Part shown: positions 48,858-60,825 of the stretch, piece after piece
Position numbering within the stretch: position 1 is the first letter of the stretch
Layout: each line of letters starts with the position of its first letter
Translations under genes and position numbers: made by a program
The notes under the pieces: generated by a model
Told to the model about the DNA's origin: nothing
The model's database searches: none
The model's input: only the letters and a program-made list of their open reading frames with translations
Source of the DNA: Xenopus tropicalis
Taxonomy: Eukaryota > Chordata > Amphibia > Anura > Pipidae
NCBI RefSeq assembly: GCF_000004195.4
Contig: NC_030678.2
Location: forward strand, 87,766,904 to 87,830,903
Length of the DNA stretch: 64,000 nt
Reading direction: 5' to 3'

Positions 48858-49640
48858 TGCCCCCCATCTGTACTCTGCCAGCAGCCAAGCCACCCCTCAT
48901 ATTGCCCCCCATCTGTACTGTGCCAGCATCCAAGCCCCCCTCATATTGCCCCCCATCTGTACTGTGCCAGCAGCCAAGCCCCCCTCATATTGCCCCCCAT
49001 CTGTACTGTGCCAGCAGCCAAGCCCCCCTCATATTGCGCCCCATCTGTACTGTGCCAGCAGCCAAGCCCCCCTCATATTGCCCCCCATCTGTACTGTGCC
49101 AGCAGCCAAGCCCCCCTCATATTGCGCCCCCAGCAAGGCCCCAGCATCTGTACCTGTGTCAGCAGCCAAGCCCCCCATCTGTAACTGTGTCAGCAGCCAA
49201 GCCCCCCATCTGTACCTGTGTCAGCAGCCAAGCCCCCCATCTGTACTGTGCCAGCAGCCAAGCCCCCCTCATATTGCGCCCCCAGCATCATTCTGTACCT
49301 GTGTCAGCAGCCAAGCCCCCCTCATATTGCGCCCCCAGCAAGGCCCCAGCATCTGTACCTGTGTCAGCAGCCAAGCCCCCCATCTGTAACTGTGTCAGCA
49401 GCCAAGCCCCCCATCTGTAACTGTGTCAACAGCCAAGCCCCCCATCTGTACCTGTGTCAGCAGCCAAGCCCCCCATCTGTACTGTGCCAGCAGCCAAGCC
49501 CCACTCATATTGCGCCCCCAGCAAGGCCCCAGCATCATTCTGTACCTGTGTCAGCAGCCAAGCCCCCCATCTGTACTGTGCCAGCAGCCAAGCCCCCCTC
49601 ATATTGCGCCCCCAGCAACTGTACCTGTGTCAGCAGCAGC
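48858..49640 (+). repeat. 44-bp and 31-bp tandem repeat inside the nested insertion
   Basis: Two interleaved unit types: a 44-bp form (CATCTGTACTGTGCCAGCAG ... CCTCATATTG) and a 31-bp form lacking the CTCATATTG part and reading CCTGTGTCAGCAGCC. The 103-198-residue frames here are artefacts. Confidence 0.92.
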
Positions 49641-49748
49641 AGTGCCTCGAAATCCCAGTCCCAGTCAGCCAAAGCCAGCAGTCCTGCTCACTCAGCCAGC
49701 CCAACCGACCGCCGCCGCACCCAAGCGCCTTCTGCGCCTTGTGTTTCA

Positions 49749-49796
49749 ATGACACGCATGCGTAGGGGGGGCGTGCCCAATACGCATGCGTGTCAT
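49749..49796. repeat. 16-bp perfect inverted repeat
   Basis: ATGACACGCATGCGTA (49,749-49,764) and its exact inverse (49,781-49,796) with a 16-nt G/C-rich loop. Confidence 0.95.
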
Positions 49797-49997
49797 ACGG
49801 GCGCACGGATGTAAGCGCCGCTCCAGTATAGGGAAGGGTGGGAAGGTGGTGCCTGCGCTCAGTTCCTGGGACCTTTTAAGGGGGGTTTGGGCGGCGTTTT
49901 TATAATGGCCAAGGTGGGGATATAAATAATAAGTCCGACTGAGGTTTTCCAGGGGGGGGCAAGTGCCCCCTCTTGCCCCCTTCTGTGGACGCCCATG

Positions 49998-50290
49998 GGG
50001 CTACTGTCTATGGGGGGTACTGTCTATGGGGCAATTGGGGGCACTGTTTATGGGGGCAATTACTATGGGGGAATTGTCTATGGGGGCTATTGGGGGCACT
50101 GTGTGTGGGGGCTACTGTCTATGGGGTCAATTGGGGGCACTTTCTATGAGGGGGTACTGTCTATGGGGGGCACTGTGTATGGGGGTACTGTCTATGGGTG
50201 CACCGTGTATGGGGGTACTGTCTATGGGGGCACTTTGTATGGGGGGTACTGTGTATTGGGCCACTGGGGGCACTGTGTATGGGGGGGCAA
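49998..50290 (+). repeat. G-rich minisatellite, right segment
   Basis: Continuation of the 48,356-48,806 array after the nested insertion, with the same GGGGGTACTGTCTATGGG and GGGGCACTGTGTATGG units. Confidence 0.92.
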
Positions 50291-50573
50291 AACTGTTACA
50301 TAGTTATAACTCACTTATAACTGACTGCCTTCTCTCTATATTTGTATTTTATATGTAGGAGTTGCTATATTGTTTTCCTTAGGTAGTACAGTATGAGGGT
50401 ATAGTACAATTTGCGTCTGATCCCATTTCAACTACATAAAAGGAGTATTTTTTGAAAAAAAAAAAATGGGGTGTGGTAATTGGGGCATGGCCACAAAAGT
50501 GGGCGTGGAGGGGGCACAAAAGTAAATTTCTGCTTAGGGCACCCATTTGGCCAGCAGCGGCCCTGATTAGTAC

Positions 50574-52613
50574 ATTCTAGCCCAAAACATTTAACAGATT
50601 ATTCTGTCTTTTTTAACAATATAAGAACTTTCTCTTTACAGTACAGGTAAAAAGAAGAGTTCCAGTTTTCTTGCTAGTAGGAGGAATGATGATCATATTG
50701 TCTACAAACTGTAGCAGGAGACAATAGGAAACAAATATATGTTCATTTAGCATTTTATTTAGTATTTTAGTTAGCATGAAAGAACTGTAATCCAAAAGGC
50801 TTAAATACCTGAATACCACTAAAAATTTGTGGACTGAACAGAAAAAGAAGCCCACAAACCTGTCTTACACAAGTTTTGTCAGGAGGAATGCACAAAAACT
50901 CAACCATGTTGTTAGAAGCCAATGAAAAACTACCCTAAGCACTGGATTCAAGTTAAACAATTAAATCACAACGCTGTTAAATAATTGCAAAATGTATGTT
51001 AACGTTTTACCCACAGGACATCAGATTTGGGAAATAAAGGAGCACAAATGAATCTGTCCCTAAGTTAATACTCTGAAAAGATCTTATAGTCAAATTAATT
51101 CTCTGGATTTGGACTTTTTTCAACAGTTAAAATGTGCTTAACTTAAAATACCCAGGGCAACCACTAAAGGGCAGCACTGACTCTTCTTCTAGTGTGGGGG
51201 AACTTATCTTCTTTGGCTTTCATGTCCCCTAGAACAATTTCAGTATATGTAGTTGTATTACTTGGCAAGGGAATAAAGTAGAACTCACACCACCAGTGCT
51301 ATTTTATGTTCTATATGCTTTATGCCATGTATCTTGCTGCAGGTAGTGGGTGGGGCTCATAAAAAAAAGAACTTCTCAGAACAGGAATGTGCTGAAAGAT
51401 AATTGGGCTAGTTAACATTTTACAATATAAACCAGAAGCCATTGGCAGACATGAGTGATGACTGTGACCCCTCAGTAGCCAGCTTTTGTGCTTTTTTTTA
51501 GCCACTTGTAAGGTAAGGGTTATTATTTTTTTTTAAAGTTAAACATTACAGCTATACTACTTGAAAAAATGTACACTTCTGTATCATAGCTGAGTGTGTT
51601 TACTAAATCTCTATTTTTTTCCATTCAAAAGCTCTTTAGGGCTATTAATGCTTTCATAGCCGTGACCACATTTGTGTGAATGGAATATGTTTTGCTTTTT
51701 TATTCTGCTTTGATGATCTTAATCACAATAATTATAGTTATAATTTTAATTACCTAGGCTATTACCGTGCCAATACCTTATGTCAATGCCATATGTCTAA
51801 TTCATTGTCAGTAGAAAACACTGTGACAAGAGTTCTTAGACAGACCGCATAAAACTCAATTGGAAAGCAATTATAAATCATTATAAAAGATATAACACCC
51901 TCATCAGATGCACTTGCCTTCAGCACAACTCTACAACATGCACTCACACTGTTATACAGCAGATCTGGCGTCCGAAACAAAATTTGTGAAAGAGCCCCCA
52001 AAATACACAGAAACCCCTAATATGCCTATTACTGTAATCTGTTCCTTCAAAAGGTATGAATAAATATCATTTTTATTATTATGCTGAAATCCAGCTGCAA
52101 AACAACTCTTCTCTTTCTACATCATTTGAAATCCTGGCAGGGGAGGAGGGACTAAAACATCAATGTTACAAAATGAAACAAATGAGTCTCAAACCTGAGT
52201 ACTATACAAATATGATACAGTACATATGCAACAGCTTTAACCATAAAATCAGACGTGTTTTTTCCAGTAATTATAGCCTGCTACCAGATATACCCAACTA
52301 GCATCCATATTTTGCTACACAAGCTGGCTCTGTGGTCTGTTTACATGTAAAAAGCAATCATAAACATGGAAAAAAGATCCACTTACAATGACCACTCAGA
52401 TCTTTAATACACAAAAGATAAACCAATCTGTCATATATACCCACATCCCATTGCCAATGTCTATCTACAGTCCACAGAAAATCATATATAAAACAGTATC
52501 AGTATCAACATTCAATCCTATAAATGAGAATAGCAGCCAGCAAAGTAATCAATTCTTAAATATATAAAAGTTCACCCCATGTAAAATATAGGAATGGGGT
52601 ACCAAAAGGAGTT
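50574..52613. other. no gene recognised
   Basis: AT-rich; no exon or complete element found. The frames here are short and unlike known proteins. Confidence 0.3.
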
Positions 52614-52621
52614 GACAACCC

Positions 52622-53019
52622 CAGGGTTAGACTGGCTCATTGGGCTACTGGGAAAAAACCCAGTGCGCCCCCGTCCTGGTCGACCCTGCTACCTGTCCTT
52701 ATCCAGTTCCGCCCCAGACACTCCCTCTCAGCTGCTTACTAGCTGTGAAAAAAATAAAGATGCGTTCTTAATTGGAATACGCAGCCATCTTTATCTTTTT
52801 CACACTAACCCCAATATGTATTAAAAGGCAATAAGTTTGACCAAACGCAGTAACCTATAGCAACCAATAAGATGTTTGCTTTTAATCAGGTGACCAGTAA
52901 ATTTTACCTGCTGATTGGTTGCTTTGGGTTACTGTTCCTGGGCAAACTTAGTGCTATATATTACATAACCCCATTGAATTGGGTACATGGTGGGCCCTGG
53001 GTAACCCAGTTTGACACTG
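52622..53019. mobile_element. hAT MITE, CAGGGTTAGACTGG ends
   Basis: Left CAGGGTTAGACTGG, right inverted CAGTGTCAAACTGGG. Duplication GACAACCC (52,614-52,621) versus GACACCCC (53,020-53,027), 7 of 8. 398 bp, non-coding. Confidence 0.8.
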
Positions 53020-53422
53020 GACACCCCAATATTGTAATTGCAGAATCATCCCTAACATATCCATGGGGTGGGGGTACTTCATACACAATTCTTTGGGGCC
53101 CTGATCATGTGTAAAGCATGTAAAAAATTATTTATGGAGTTCATTGCTAAACTCCTGTCTGGTAAGCGGATATCACATCCCATTTTTACCAACTTCAAAT
53201 TCACTTGTGAAGGATAAGTTTCAAAGATGGAAAAGAGCCAACTGTTAAACAGTTTAAGCAAAGGATTGTTCTCATCACAACATGGATGGCACATGATATC
53301 CACTTACCAGACAAGAGTACGGGAATGCCTTCTAGTTATACTCTTATGCACAAGCTTGACATACACCTGGGGCTTCCAAAGACTTTTAATATCACTTGCG
53401 ACTGAAAGTGAACTGTGTTTAA

Positions 53423-53902
53423 AGGACAATGAAAGGTTAATATAAATTAAAAGTAAGTCTAAAGGCATTCTTTTTAAGTACTTACTGCATATCTAAATTC
53501 CCAGATCCCTGCTTGCTTCTCTGAGATATGGTGCTGGCAGCCTACAGCAGTGTGAAGACTATAGTGACATCACTGAAATATCTCTTCCTTTCCTGTAGGC
53601 TGCCAGCGGCAGCCTTCCTATTCTCTGAGCATGTGTGTAACTTGATCCTGTCTCCTGTTCTGAGCTACACATGCCCACCAGCCAATCAGAAGCGGATCTG
53701 CCAGAGGGGGGGGGGGGAGGGAATGAAACACATGTGCAGTATGAAGCAGGAAGGGAGAATACCTTTTTATAGATGGCTGCCTGTTCTAGAAAATGTGAAG
53801 TAAGTGTGACTGAGTAAATATTTGATTAGGTGAGCCAAAAGTGTGGCGTTTTTACTAAACAATAGGAGGACTATTGGGCAGTATGTTTTTTTAAAAATTC
53901 CT
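53423..53902. mobile_element. TTAA MITE, AGGACAATGAAAGG family
   Basis: TTAA at 53,419-53,422 and 53,903-53,906, short inverted tips AGGA/TTCC-type. The interior contains CCAATCAGAAGC and a G11 run near 53,707. About 480 bp. Confidence 0.6.
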
Positions 53903-54599
53903 TTAAAAAACATTAAAACATAAAAACAGCATAATTTTGCCACCTCCATGGATTTTTGCTAGCATAGTTATCATTATGTCCATCCCCACCATATTCATGC
54001 TCCCCCCCCCCCACCACAAAAAAAAACCTTGTTGTTACTACACTGTCCACTGATTTATAGTTTTATGTATGGTTCTTAAAGCATGTGATCAAAATTTTAG
54101 AACAACTTTGTATCCCACAACTGTAACCTCACCCCCAATTTCCCAGGAATTACCCAATTTTTGACTCCCTCCCATGGTCTCCTGTCACTGTTATCCCCCC
54201 ATTTTTATAGCTTTTTTATAGCAGTGGAATGACTATATAATTCAAAGTAAACAGAGTCCTGTGCTAAAGCCTTTGAGTATGTGAGGAATTAGTTACTTAA
54301 CCCTTTTACTGCCAGCCATTTTGGTCAAAGCGGAACTTGTATTGCCAGACAGTTTTTGAACATTTTGCACTGTTTCACTTTAGGGGCCTTTCCTCGGGGG
54401 GACTTTTAGTTTACCAAGGAAAACAATATATCGTTTTTTTCAGAACAACCTAAGCTTTCAAAATATGGTAGAATTTTTGTGTAATTCCAATTCTGTAACA
54501 AGATATAGGCTTCTAAATGTCTAAAAATGCAAAAAAAATCAAATTTTCCATAATATAATCACACATACTAGAAACAAAAATTATTTTATGCACGAATAT

Positions 54600-57500
54600 A
54601 CAACTGATTTGGAAAGTCCCATGTCTCCTGAACGTGCCAATACCAAATATATATAGTTTTATGGAGATTTCTCACTTGTATAGGTCAAAAACTCCCAGCA
54701 GTACACTACCAAATTCCCAAAGCACTGCTCCAAAAAAACTGCATACTTTGGATTTCAAGGCCAAAATTCCACTAACAGAAGGTTTATCCCAGAAAATTGT
54801 ACATTTTTGGAAAGAACAGATTCTGGGGAATACAGAATAGGCACAACTGTCTGTCTACTCCAAACTATCAAGTCGCAATGCTTTCCTAAAGTTATTGGTT
54901 TTTATCAAAATTTGTGATTTTTTTAAAAAATCGCTTCAAAGCTTCCAGTCTATAGTATCTTATCTCCTACAGGTCATAAAGTAACCAAATAAAACACCCT
55001 AAATATGAATGCCTGGGGTCCACTGAACAGTTTGATGCCCAATATGTATAGGTTTACCTAAGTATGTGGCATGTAGGGGCCCCAATGTGAACATACCCCA
55101 TATGAACTGTCATTTCTGTCATTTCAGCTTCTGCAAAATCAACACATTTACATCATTATATGTGGGATAAAGCTAGTAAAAAGTATGCTCACCCCAGAAA
55201 GTCATATATTTTTGGAAAGTACACATTCCCCCGAATCTAAAATGGGTACCCATGTCTTTCTACTCCAAAGTACCAAGCCGCACAGCTTTTCTAAAGTTAG
55301 CAATTTTGATGACATTTCCAAAAATCCCCTCAAAGCTTCCACTTTGAAGCATCTTATCTCCCACATAGCATTAGGTACCAAGATAAAACACCCTGAATTT
55401 GAACGCCAGGGGTCCACTGAACAGTTTGATGCCCAATATGTATAGGTTTACCTAAGTATGTGGCATGTAGGGGCCCCAATGTGAACATACCCCATATGAA
55501 CTGTCATTTCTGTCATTTCAGCTTCTGCAAAATCAACACATTTACATCATTATATGTGGGATAAAGCTAGTAAAAAGTATGCTCACCCCAGAAAGTCATA
55601 TATTTTTGGAAAGTACACATTCCCCCGAATCTAAAATGGGTACCCATGTCTTTCTACTCCAAAGTACCAAGCCGCACAGCTTTTCTAAAGTTAGCAATTT
55701 TGATGACATTTCCAAAAATCCCCTCAAAGCTTCCACTTTGAAGCATCTTATCTCCCACATAGCATTAGGTACCAAGATAAAACACCCTGAATTTGAACGC
55801 CAGGGGTCCACTGAACAGTTTGATGCCCAATATGTATAGGTTTACCTAAGTATGTGGCATGTAGGGGCCCCAATGTGAACATACCCCATATGAACTGTCA
55901 TTTCTGTCATTTCAGCTTCTGCAAAATCAACACATTTACATCATTATATGTGGGATGAAGCTAGTAAAAAGTACGCTCACCCCAGAAAGTCATATATTTT
56001 TGGAAAGTACACATTCCCCCGAATCTAAAATGGGTACCCATGTCTTTCTACTCCAAAGTACCAAGCCGCACAGCTTTTCTAAAGTTAGCAATTTTGATGA
56101 CATTTCCAAAAATCCCCTCAAAGCTTCCACTTTGAAGCATCTTATCTCCCACATAGCATTAGGTACCAAGATAAAACACCCTGAATTTGAATGCCAGGGG
56201 TCCACTGAACAGTTTGATGCCCAATATGTATAGGTTTACCTAAGTATGTGGCATGTAGGGGCCCCAATGTGAACATACCCCATATGAACTGTCATTTCTG
56301 TCATTTCAGCTTCTGCAAAATCAACACATTTACATCATTATATGTGGGATAAAGCTAGTAAAAAGTATGCTCACCCCAGAAAGGCATATATTTTTGGAAA
56401 GTACACATTCCCCCGAATCTAAAATGGGTACCCATGTCTTTCTACTCCAAAGTACCAAGCCGCACAGCTTTTCTAAAGTTAGCAATTTTGATGACATTTC
56501 CAAAAATCCCCTCAAAGCTTCCACTTTGAAGCATCTTATCTCCCACATAGCATTAGGTACCAAGATAAAACACCCTGAATTTGAACGCCAGGGGTCCACT
56601 GAACAGTTTGATGCCCAATATGTATAGGTTTACCTAAGTATGTGGCATGTAGGGGCCCCAATGTGAACATACCCCCATATGAACTGTCATTTCAGCTCCT
56701 GCAAAATCAACACATTTACATTATTATATGTGGGATAAAGCTACAAAAAAGTACGCTCACCCCAGAAAGTCATATATTTTTGGAAAGTACACATTCCCCC
56801 GAATCTAAAATGGGTACCCATGTCTTTCTACTCCAAAGTACCAAGCCGCACAGCTTTTCTAAAGTTAGCAATTTTGATGACATTTCCAAAAATCCCCTCA
56901 AAGCTTCCACTTTGCAGCATCTTATCTCCCACATAGCATTAGGTACCAAGATAAAACACCCTGAATTTGAACACCAGGGGTCCACTGAACAGTTTGATGC
57001 CCAATATGTATAGGTTTACCCAAGTATGTGGCATGTAGGGGCCCGAATGTGAACATACCCCCATATATACTGTCATTTCTGTCATTTCAGCTCCTGCAAA
57101 ATCAACACATTTACATCATTATATGTGAGATAAAGCTACAAAAAAGTACGCTCACCCCAGAAAGCCATATATTTTTGGAAAGTACACATTCCCCCGAATC
57201 TAAAATGGGTACCCATGTCTTTCTACTCCAAAGTACCAAGCCGCACAGCTTTTCTAAAGTTAGCAATTTTGATGACATTTCCAAAAATCCCCTCAAAGCT
57301 TCCATTTTGAAGCATCTTATCTCCCACATAGCATTAGGTACCAAGATAAAACACCCTGAATTTGAACACCAGGGGTCCACTGAACAGTTTGATGCCCAAT
57401 ATGTATAGGTTTATCCAAGTATGTGGCATGTAGGGGCCCGAATGTGAACATACCCCCATATATACTGTCATTTCTGTCATTTCAGCTCCTGCAAAATCAA

Positions 57501-57900
57501 CACATTTACATCATTATATGTGAGATAAAGCTACAAAAAAGTATGCTCACCCCAGAAAGTCATATATTTTTGGAAAGTACACATTCCCCCGAACCTAAAA
57601 TGGGTACCCATGTCTTTCTACTCCAAAGTACCAAGCCGCACAGCTTTTCTAAAGTTAGCAATTTTGATGACATTTCCAAAAATCCCCTCAAAGCTTCCAC
57701 TTTGCAGCATCTTATCTCCCACATAGTGTTAGGTACCAAGATAAAACACCCTAAATTTGAACGCCAGGGGTCCACTGAACAGTTTGATGCCCAATATGTA
57801 TAGGTTTACCTAAGTATGTGGCATGTAGGGGCCCCAATGGGAACATACCCCCATATGATCTATCATTTCAGCTCCTGCAAAATCAACACATTTACATCCT
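54600..57900 (+). repeat. 394-bp satellite, subfamily A
   Basis: The anchor CAGTTTGATGCCCAATATG occurs at 55,028, 55,422, 55,816, 56,210, 56,604, 56,990, 57,385 and 57,780: spacing 394 four times, then 386, 395, 395. Units are nearly identical apart from the first (54,600-55,000), which is strongly diverged. Each unit has an 86-residue plus-strand and a 71-residue minus-strand open frame; identical units make these look conserved. Confidence 0.95.
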
Positions 57901-60240
57901 TTATGTGGGATAATGCTACAAAAAAAGTACATTCACCCCAGAAAGCCATATATTTTTGGAAAATACACATCCCCCTGAATCTATAATGGGTAAATATTTC
58001 TTATTGCTACAAAGTACCAAGCTGTAAAGCTTTCCTAAGTTTGCAGATTTATATGACATTTCGAAAATCGCATAAAAATGTTGCAATTTGCCGCATTTAT
58101 CTCTCACAATTTCTTGATAAAGATCAGATAAAGACAAATCACCCCAAAAAGGAACACCAGAGGTCTACTGAACAGTTTGATGCCCAATATGCATAGATAT
58201 ACCAAAGTCTGCGGTATGTACTGAACCCTAAATGAAAATAGCGCATAAGGATTTCTCGCCTGCCAGCTCAGCTTTTGCACACAGAGCCCCCTGTCAGTGT
58301 ATTATGTGCCAAAACTTCCCCTAACCATACAGTGACCCCCACAAAACCATATATTTTTGGAAAGTACACATTCTGACAAATCCAACAAGGGTAAAGAGTC
58401 CTTTCTACACCAAAGTACCAATCTGCAGAGCTTTCCTAAAGTTATTGGTTTTTATGACATTTCAGAAAATCACCTAAAAATGTTGCAATTTGTCGCACTT
58501 ATCTCACACAATTTCTTGCGTACAAAGGCAAGTCACCCCAAATAGGAACACCAGAGGCCTACTGAACAGTTTGATGCCCAATATGCATAGATATACCAAA
58601 GTCTGCGGTATGTACTGAACCCTAAATGAAAATAGCGCATAAGGATTTCTCGCCTGCCAGCTCAGCTTTTGCACACAGAGCCCCCTGTCAGTGTATTATG
58701 TGCCAAAACTTCCCCTAACTATACAGATCCCCCACAAAACCATATATTTTTGGAAAGTACACATTCTGACAAATCCAACAAGGGTAAAGAGTCCTTTCTA
58801 CACCAAAGTACCAATCTGCAGAGCTTTCCTAAAGTTATTGGTTTTTATGACATTTCAGAAAATCGCCTAAAAATGTTGCAATTTGTCGCATTTATCTCAC
58901 ACAATTTCTTGCGTACAAAGGCAAGTCACCCCAAATAGGAACACCAGAGGCCTACTGAACAGTTTGATGCCCAATATGCATAGATATACCAAAGTCTGCA
59001 GTATGTACTGAACCCTAAATGAAAATAGCGCATAAGGATTTCTCGCCTGCCAGCTCAGCTTTTGCACACAGAGCCCCCTGTCAGTGTATTATGTGCCAAA
59101 ACTTCCCCTAACTATACAGAGACCCCCACAAAACCATATATTTTTGGAAAGTACACATTCTGACAAATCCAACAAGGGTAAAGAGTCCTTTCTACACCAA
59201 AGTACCAAGCCGCAAAGCTTTCCTAAAGTTATCGGTTTTTATGACATTTCAGAAAATCACCTAAAAATGTTGCAATTTGCCGCATTTATCTCACACAATT
59301 TCTTGCGTACAAAGGCAAGTCACCCCAAATAGGAACACCAGAGGCCTACTGAACAGTTTGATGCCCAATATGCATAGATATACCAAAGTCTGCGGTATGT
59401 ACTGAACCCTAAATGAAAATAGCGCATAAGGATTTCTCGCCTGCCAGCTCAGCTTTTGCACACAGAGCCCCCTGTCAGTGTATTATGTGCCAAAACTTCC
59501 CCTAACTATACAGATCCCCCACAAAACCATATATTTTTGGAAAGTACACATTCTGACAAATCCAACAAGGGTAAAGAGTCCTTTCTACACCAAAGTACCA
59601 ATCTGCAGAGCTTTCCTAAAGTTATTGGTTTTTATGACATTTCAGAAAATCGCCTAAAAATGTTGCAATTTGTCGCATTTATCTCACACAATTTCTTGCG
59701 TACAAAGGCAAGTCACCCCAAATAGGAACACCAGAGGCCTACTGAACAGTTTGATGCCCAATATGCATAGATATACCAAAGTCTGCGGTATGTACTGAAC
59801 CCTAAATGAAAATAGCGCATAAGGATTTCTCGCCTGCCAGCTCAGCTTTTGCACACAGAGCCCCCTGTCAGTGTATTATGTGCCAAAACTTCCCCTAACT
59901 ATACAGATCCCCCACAAAACCATATATTTTTGGAAAGTACACATTCTGACAAATCCAACAAGGGTAAAGAGTCCTTTCTACACCAAAGTACCAAGCCACA
60001 AAGCTTTCCTAAAGTTATCGGTTTTTATGACATTTCAGAAAATCGCCTAAAAATATACCAAAGTCTGCGGTATGTACTGAACCCTAAATGAAAATAGCGC
60101 ATAAGGATTTCTCGCCTGCCAGCTCAGCTTTTGCACACAGAGCCCCCTGTCAGTGTATTATGTGCCAAAACTTCCCCTAACTATACAGAGACCCCCACAA
60201 AACCATATATTTTTGGAAAGTACACATTCTGATGAATTCA
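57900..60240 (+). repeat. 393/394-bp satellite, subfamily B
   Basis: Anchor positions 58,173, 58,567, 58,960, 59,354 and 59,747. Homologous to subfamily A (shared CATATATTTTTGGAAAGTAC and anchor) but diverged, with its own GATTTCTCGCCTGCCAGCTC block. The last unit has an internal deletion near 60,050 and decays after about 60,230. Confidence 0.93.
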
Positions 60241-60479
60241 AAATAGGTAAAGTTATTTTTGTACACCAAAGTTACACCTGGCAAAGCTACGCTAAAACAC
60301 AGATCAGGAACACTTATACAGGGATAAAATGTGATAAAACCACAAAAATTGTGCAAATCAGTGAAACAACAAAATAAGTTACATGACAGTGTAATTAGTG
60401 GCCAGAATATCTGATCCAATAGTTACGCTGTCAAAATAAACAGTTTTTAGGTAAAAGAAAATAAAAACAAAGTGGTAAA

Positions 60480-60750
60480 ATGAAAAAAAAAAAAAAAAAA
60501 AAGCAAAACAAAAAAAAACCAAAGTGTTTGTGTATACATGTGTGTACATGTGTAAAAGTTGTGTGATAGTGTGTAAGTGTGTATATGAGTGTAAATAAGT
60601 GTATAAAAGTGTGAAAAATGAAAAAAAAAAAATAAAAAATATAAAAATGCTAAAATGTGTGCTGTAAGTGTGTGTAAATGTATGTAAGTGTGTATAAATG
60701 TATGTAAATGTGTGTATAAGTGTGTAAAAGTGTGTAAATGCAAGAAAAAA
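60480..60750. repeat. poly-A and GT-rich low-complexity tract
   Basis: A20-type runs at ~60,483-60,502 and ~60,619-60,631, then irregular GTGTGTAAATG/GTGTATAAGTG repeats. The minus-strand frames here (HLHTFTHIYT-type) are low-complexity artefacts. Confidence 0.85.
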
Positions 60751-60825
60751 AAAACTCCTTACCTGTTCCTGAAGACCGATCGCCTCCTTCCTCAGTTGGG
60801 CCGGCGCTGGGGGAGAGGGAGGAAG

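Larger units (their letters stand above)
48807..49997. mobile_element. nested insertion, probably a second hAT-like element
   Basis: It interrupts the G-rich minisatellite. GGGCTACT occurs on both sides (48,799-48,806 and 49,998-50,005), as an 8-bp duplication would, though this motif is also part of the array. The right tip inverted reads CATGGGCGTCCACAG followed by a GGGGGCAAGAGGGGGCAC-type stretch, recalling hAT ends; the left tip (AGCATCATCCTGCAACAG) matches only weakly. The interior holds an AT microsatellite (48,832-48,857), a 44/31-bp tandem array and a 16-bp inverted repeat. Confidence 0.6.
48131..50565. mobile_element. hAT element with internal minisatellite and nested insertion
   Basis: A perfect 8-bp duplication ATTAGTAC (48,123-48,130 and 50,566-50,573) brackets termini CAGTACCGCCGCT and, inverted, CAGGGCCGCTGCTGG, fitting hAT. 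Next to the left end is a large hairpin; most of the interior is G-rich tandem repeat, itself split by a 1,191-bp second insertion. No transposase. Multiple 100-200-residue frames in all three plus frames come from the repeats. Confidence 0.9.

Noticed and set aside
48261..49814. Several plus-strand frames of 100-198 residues (Gly/Trp-rich, Pro/Ser/Ala-rich)
   Set aside because: Translations of G-rich and 44/31-bp tandem repeats, all three frames open.
54600..60240. Tandem gene family of ~86-residue proteins
   Set aside because: Units are near-identical satellite copies with frames open on both strands, no promoter or splice signals, and they lie inside a transposon.
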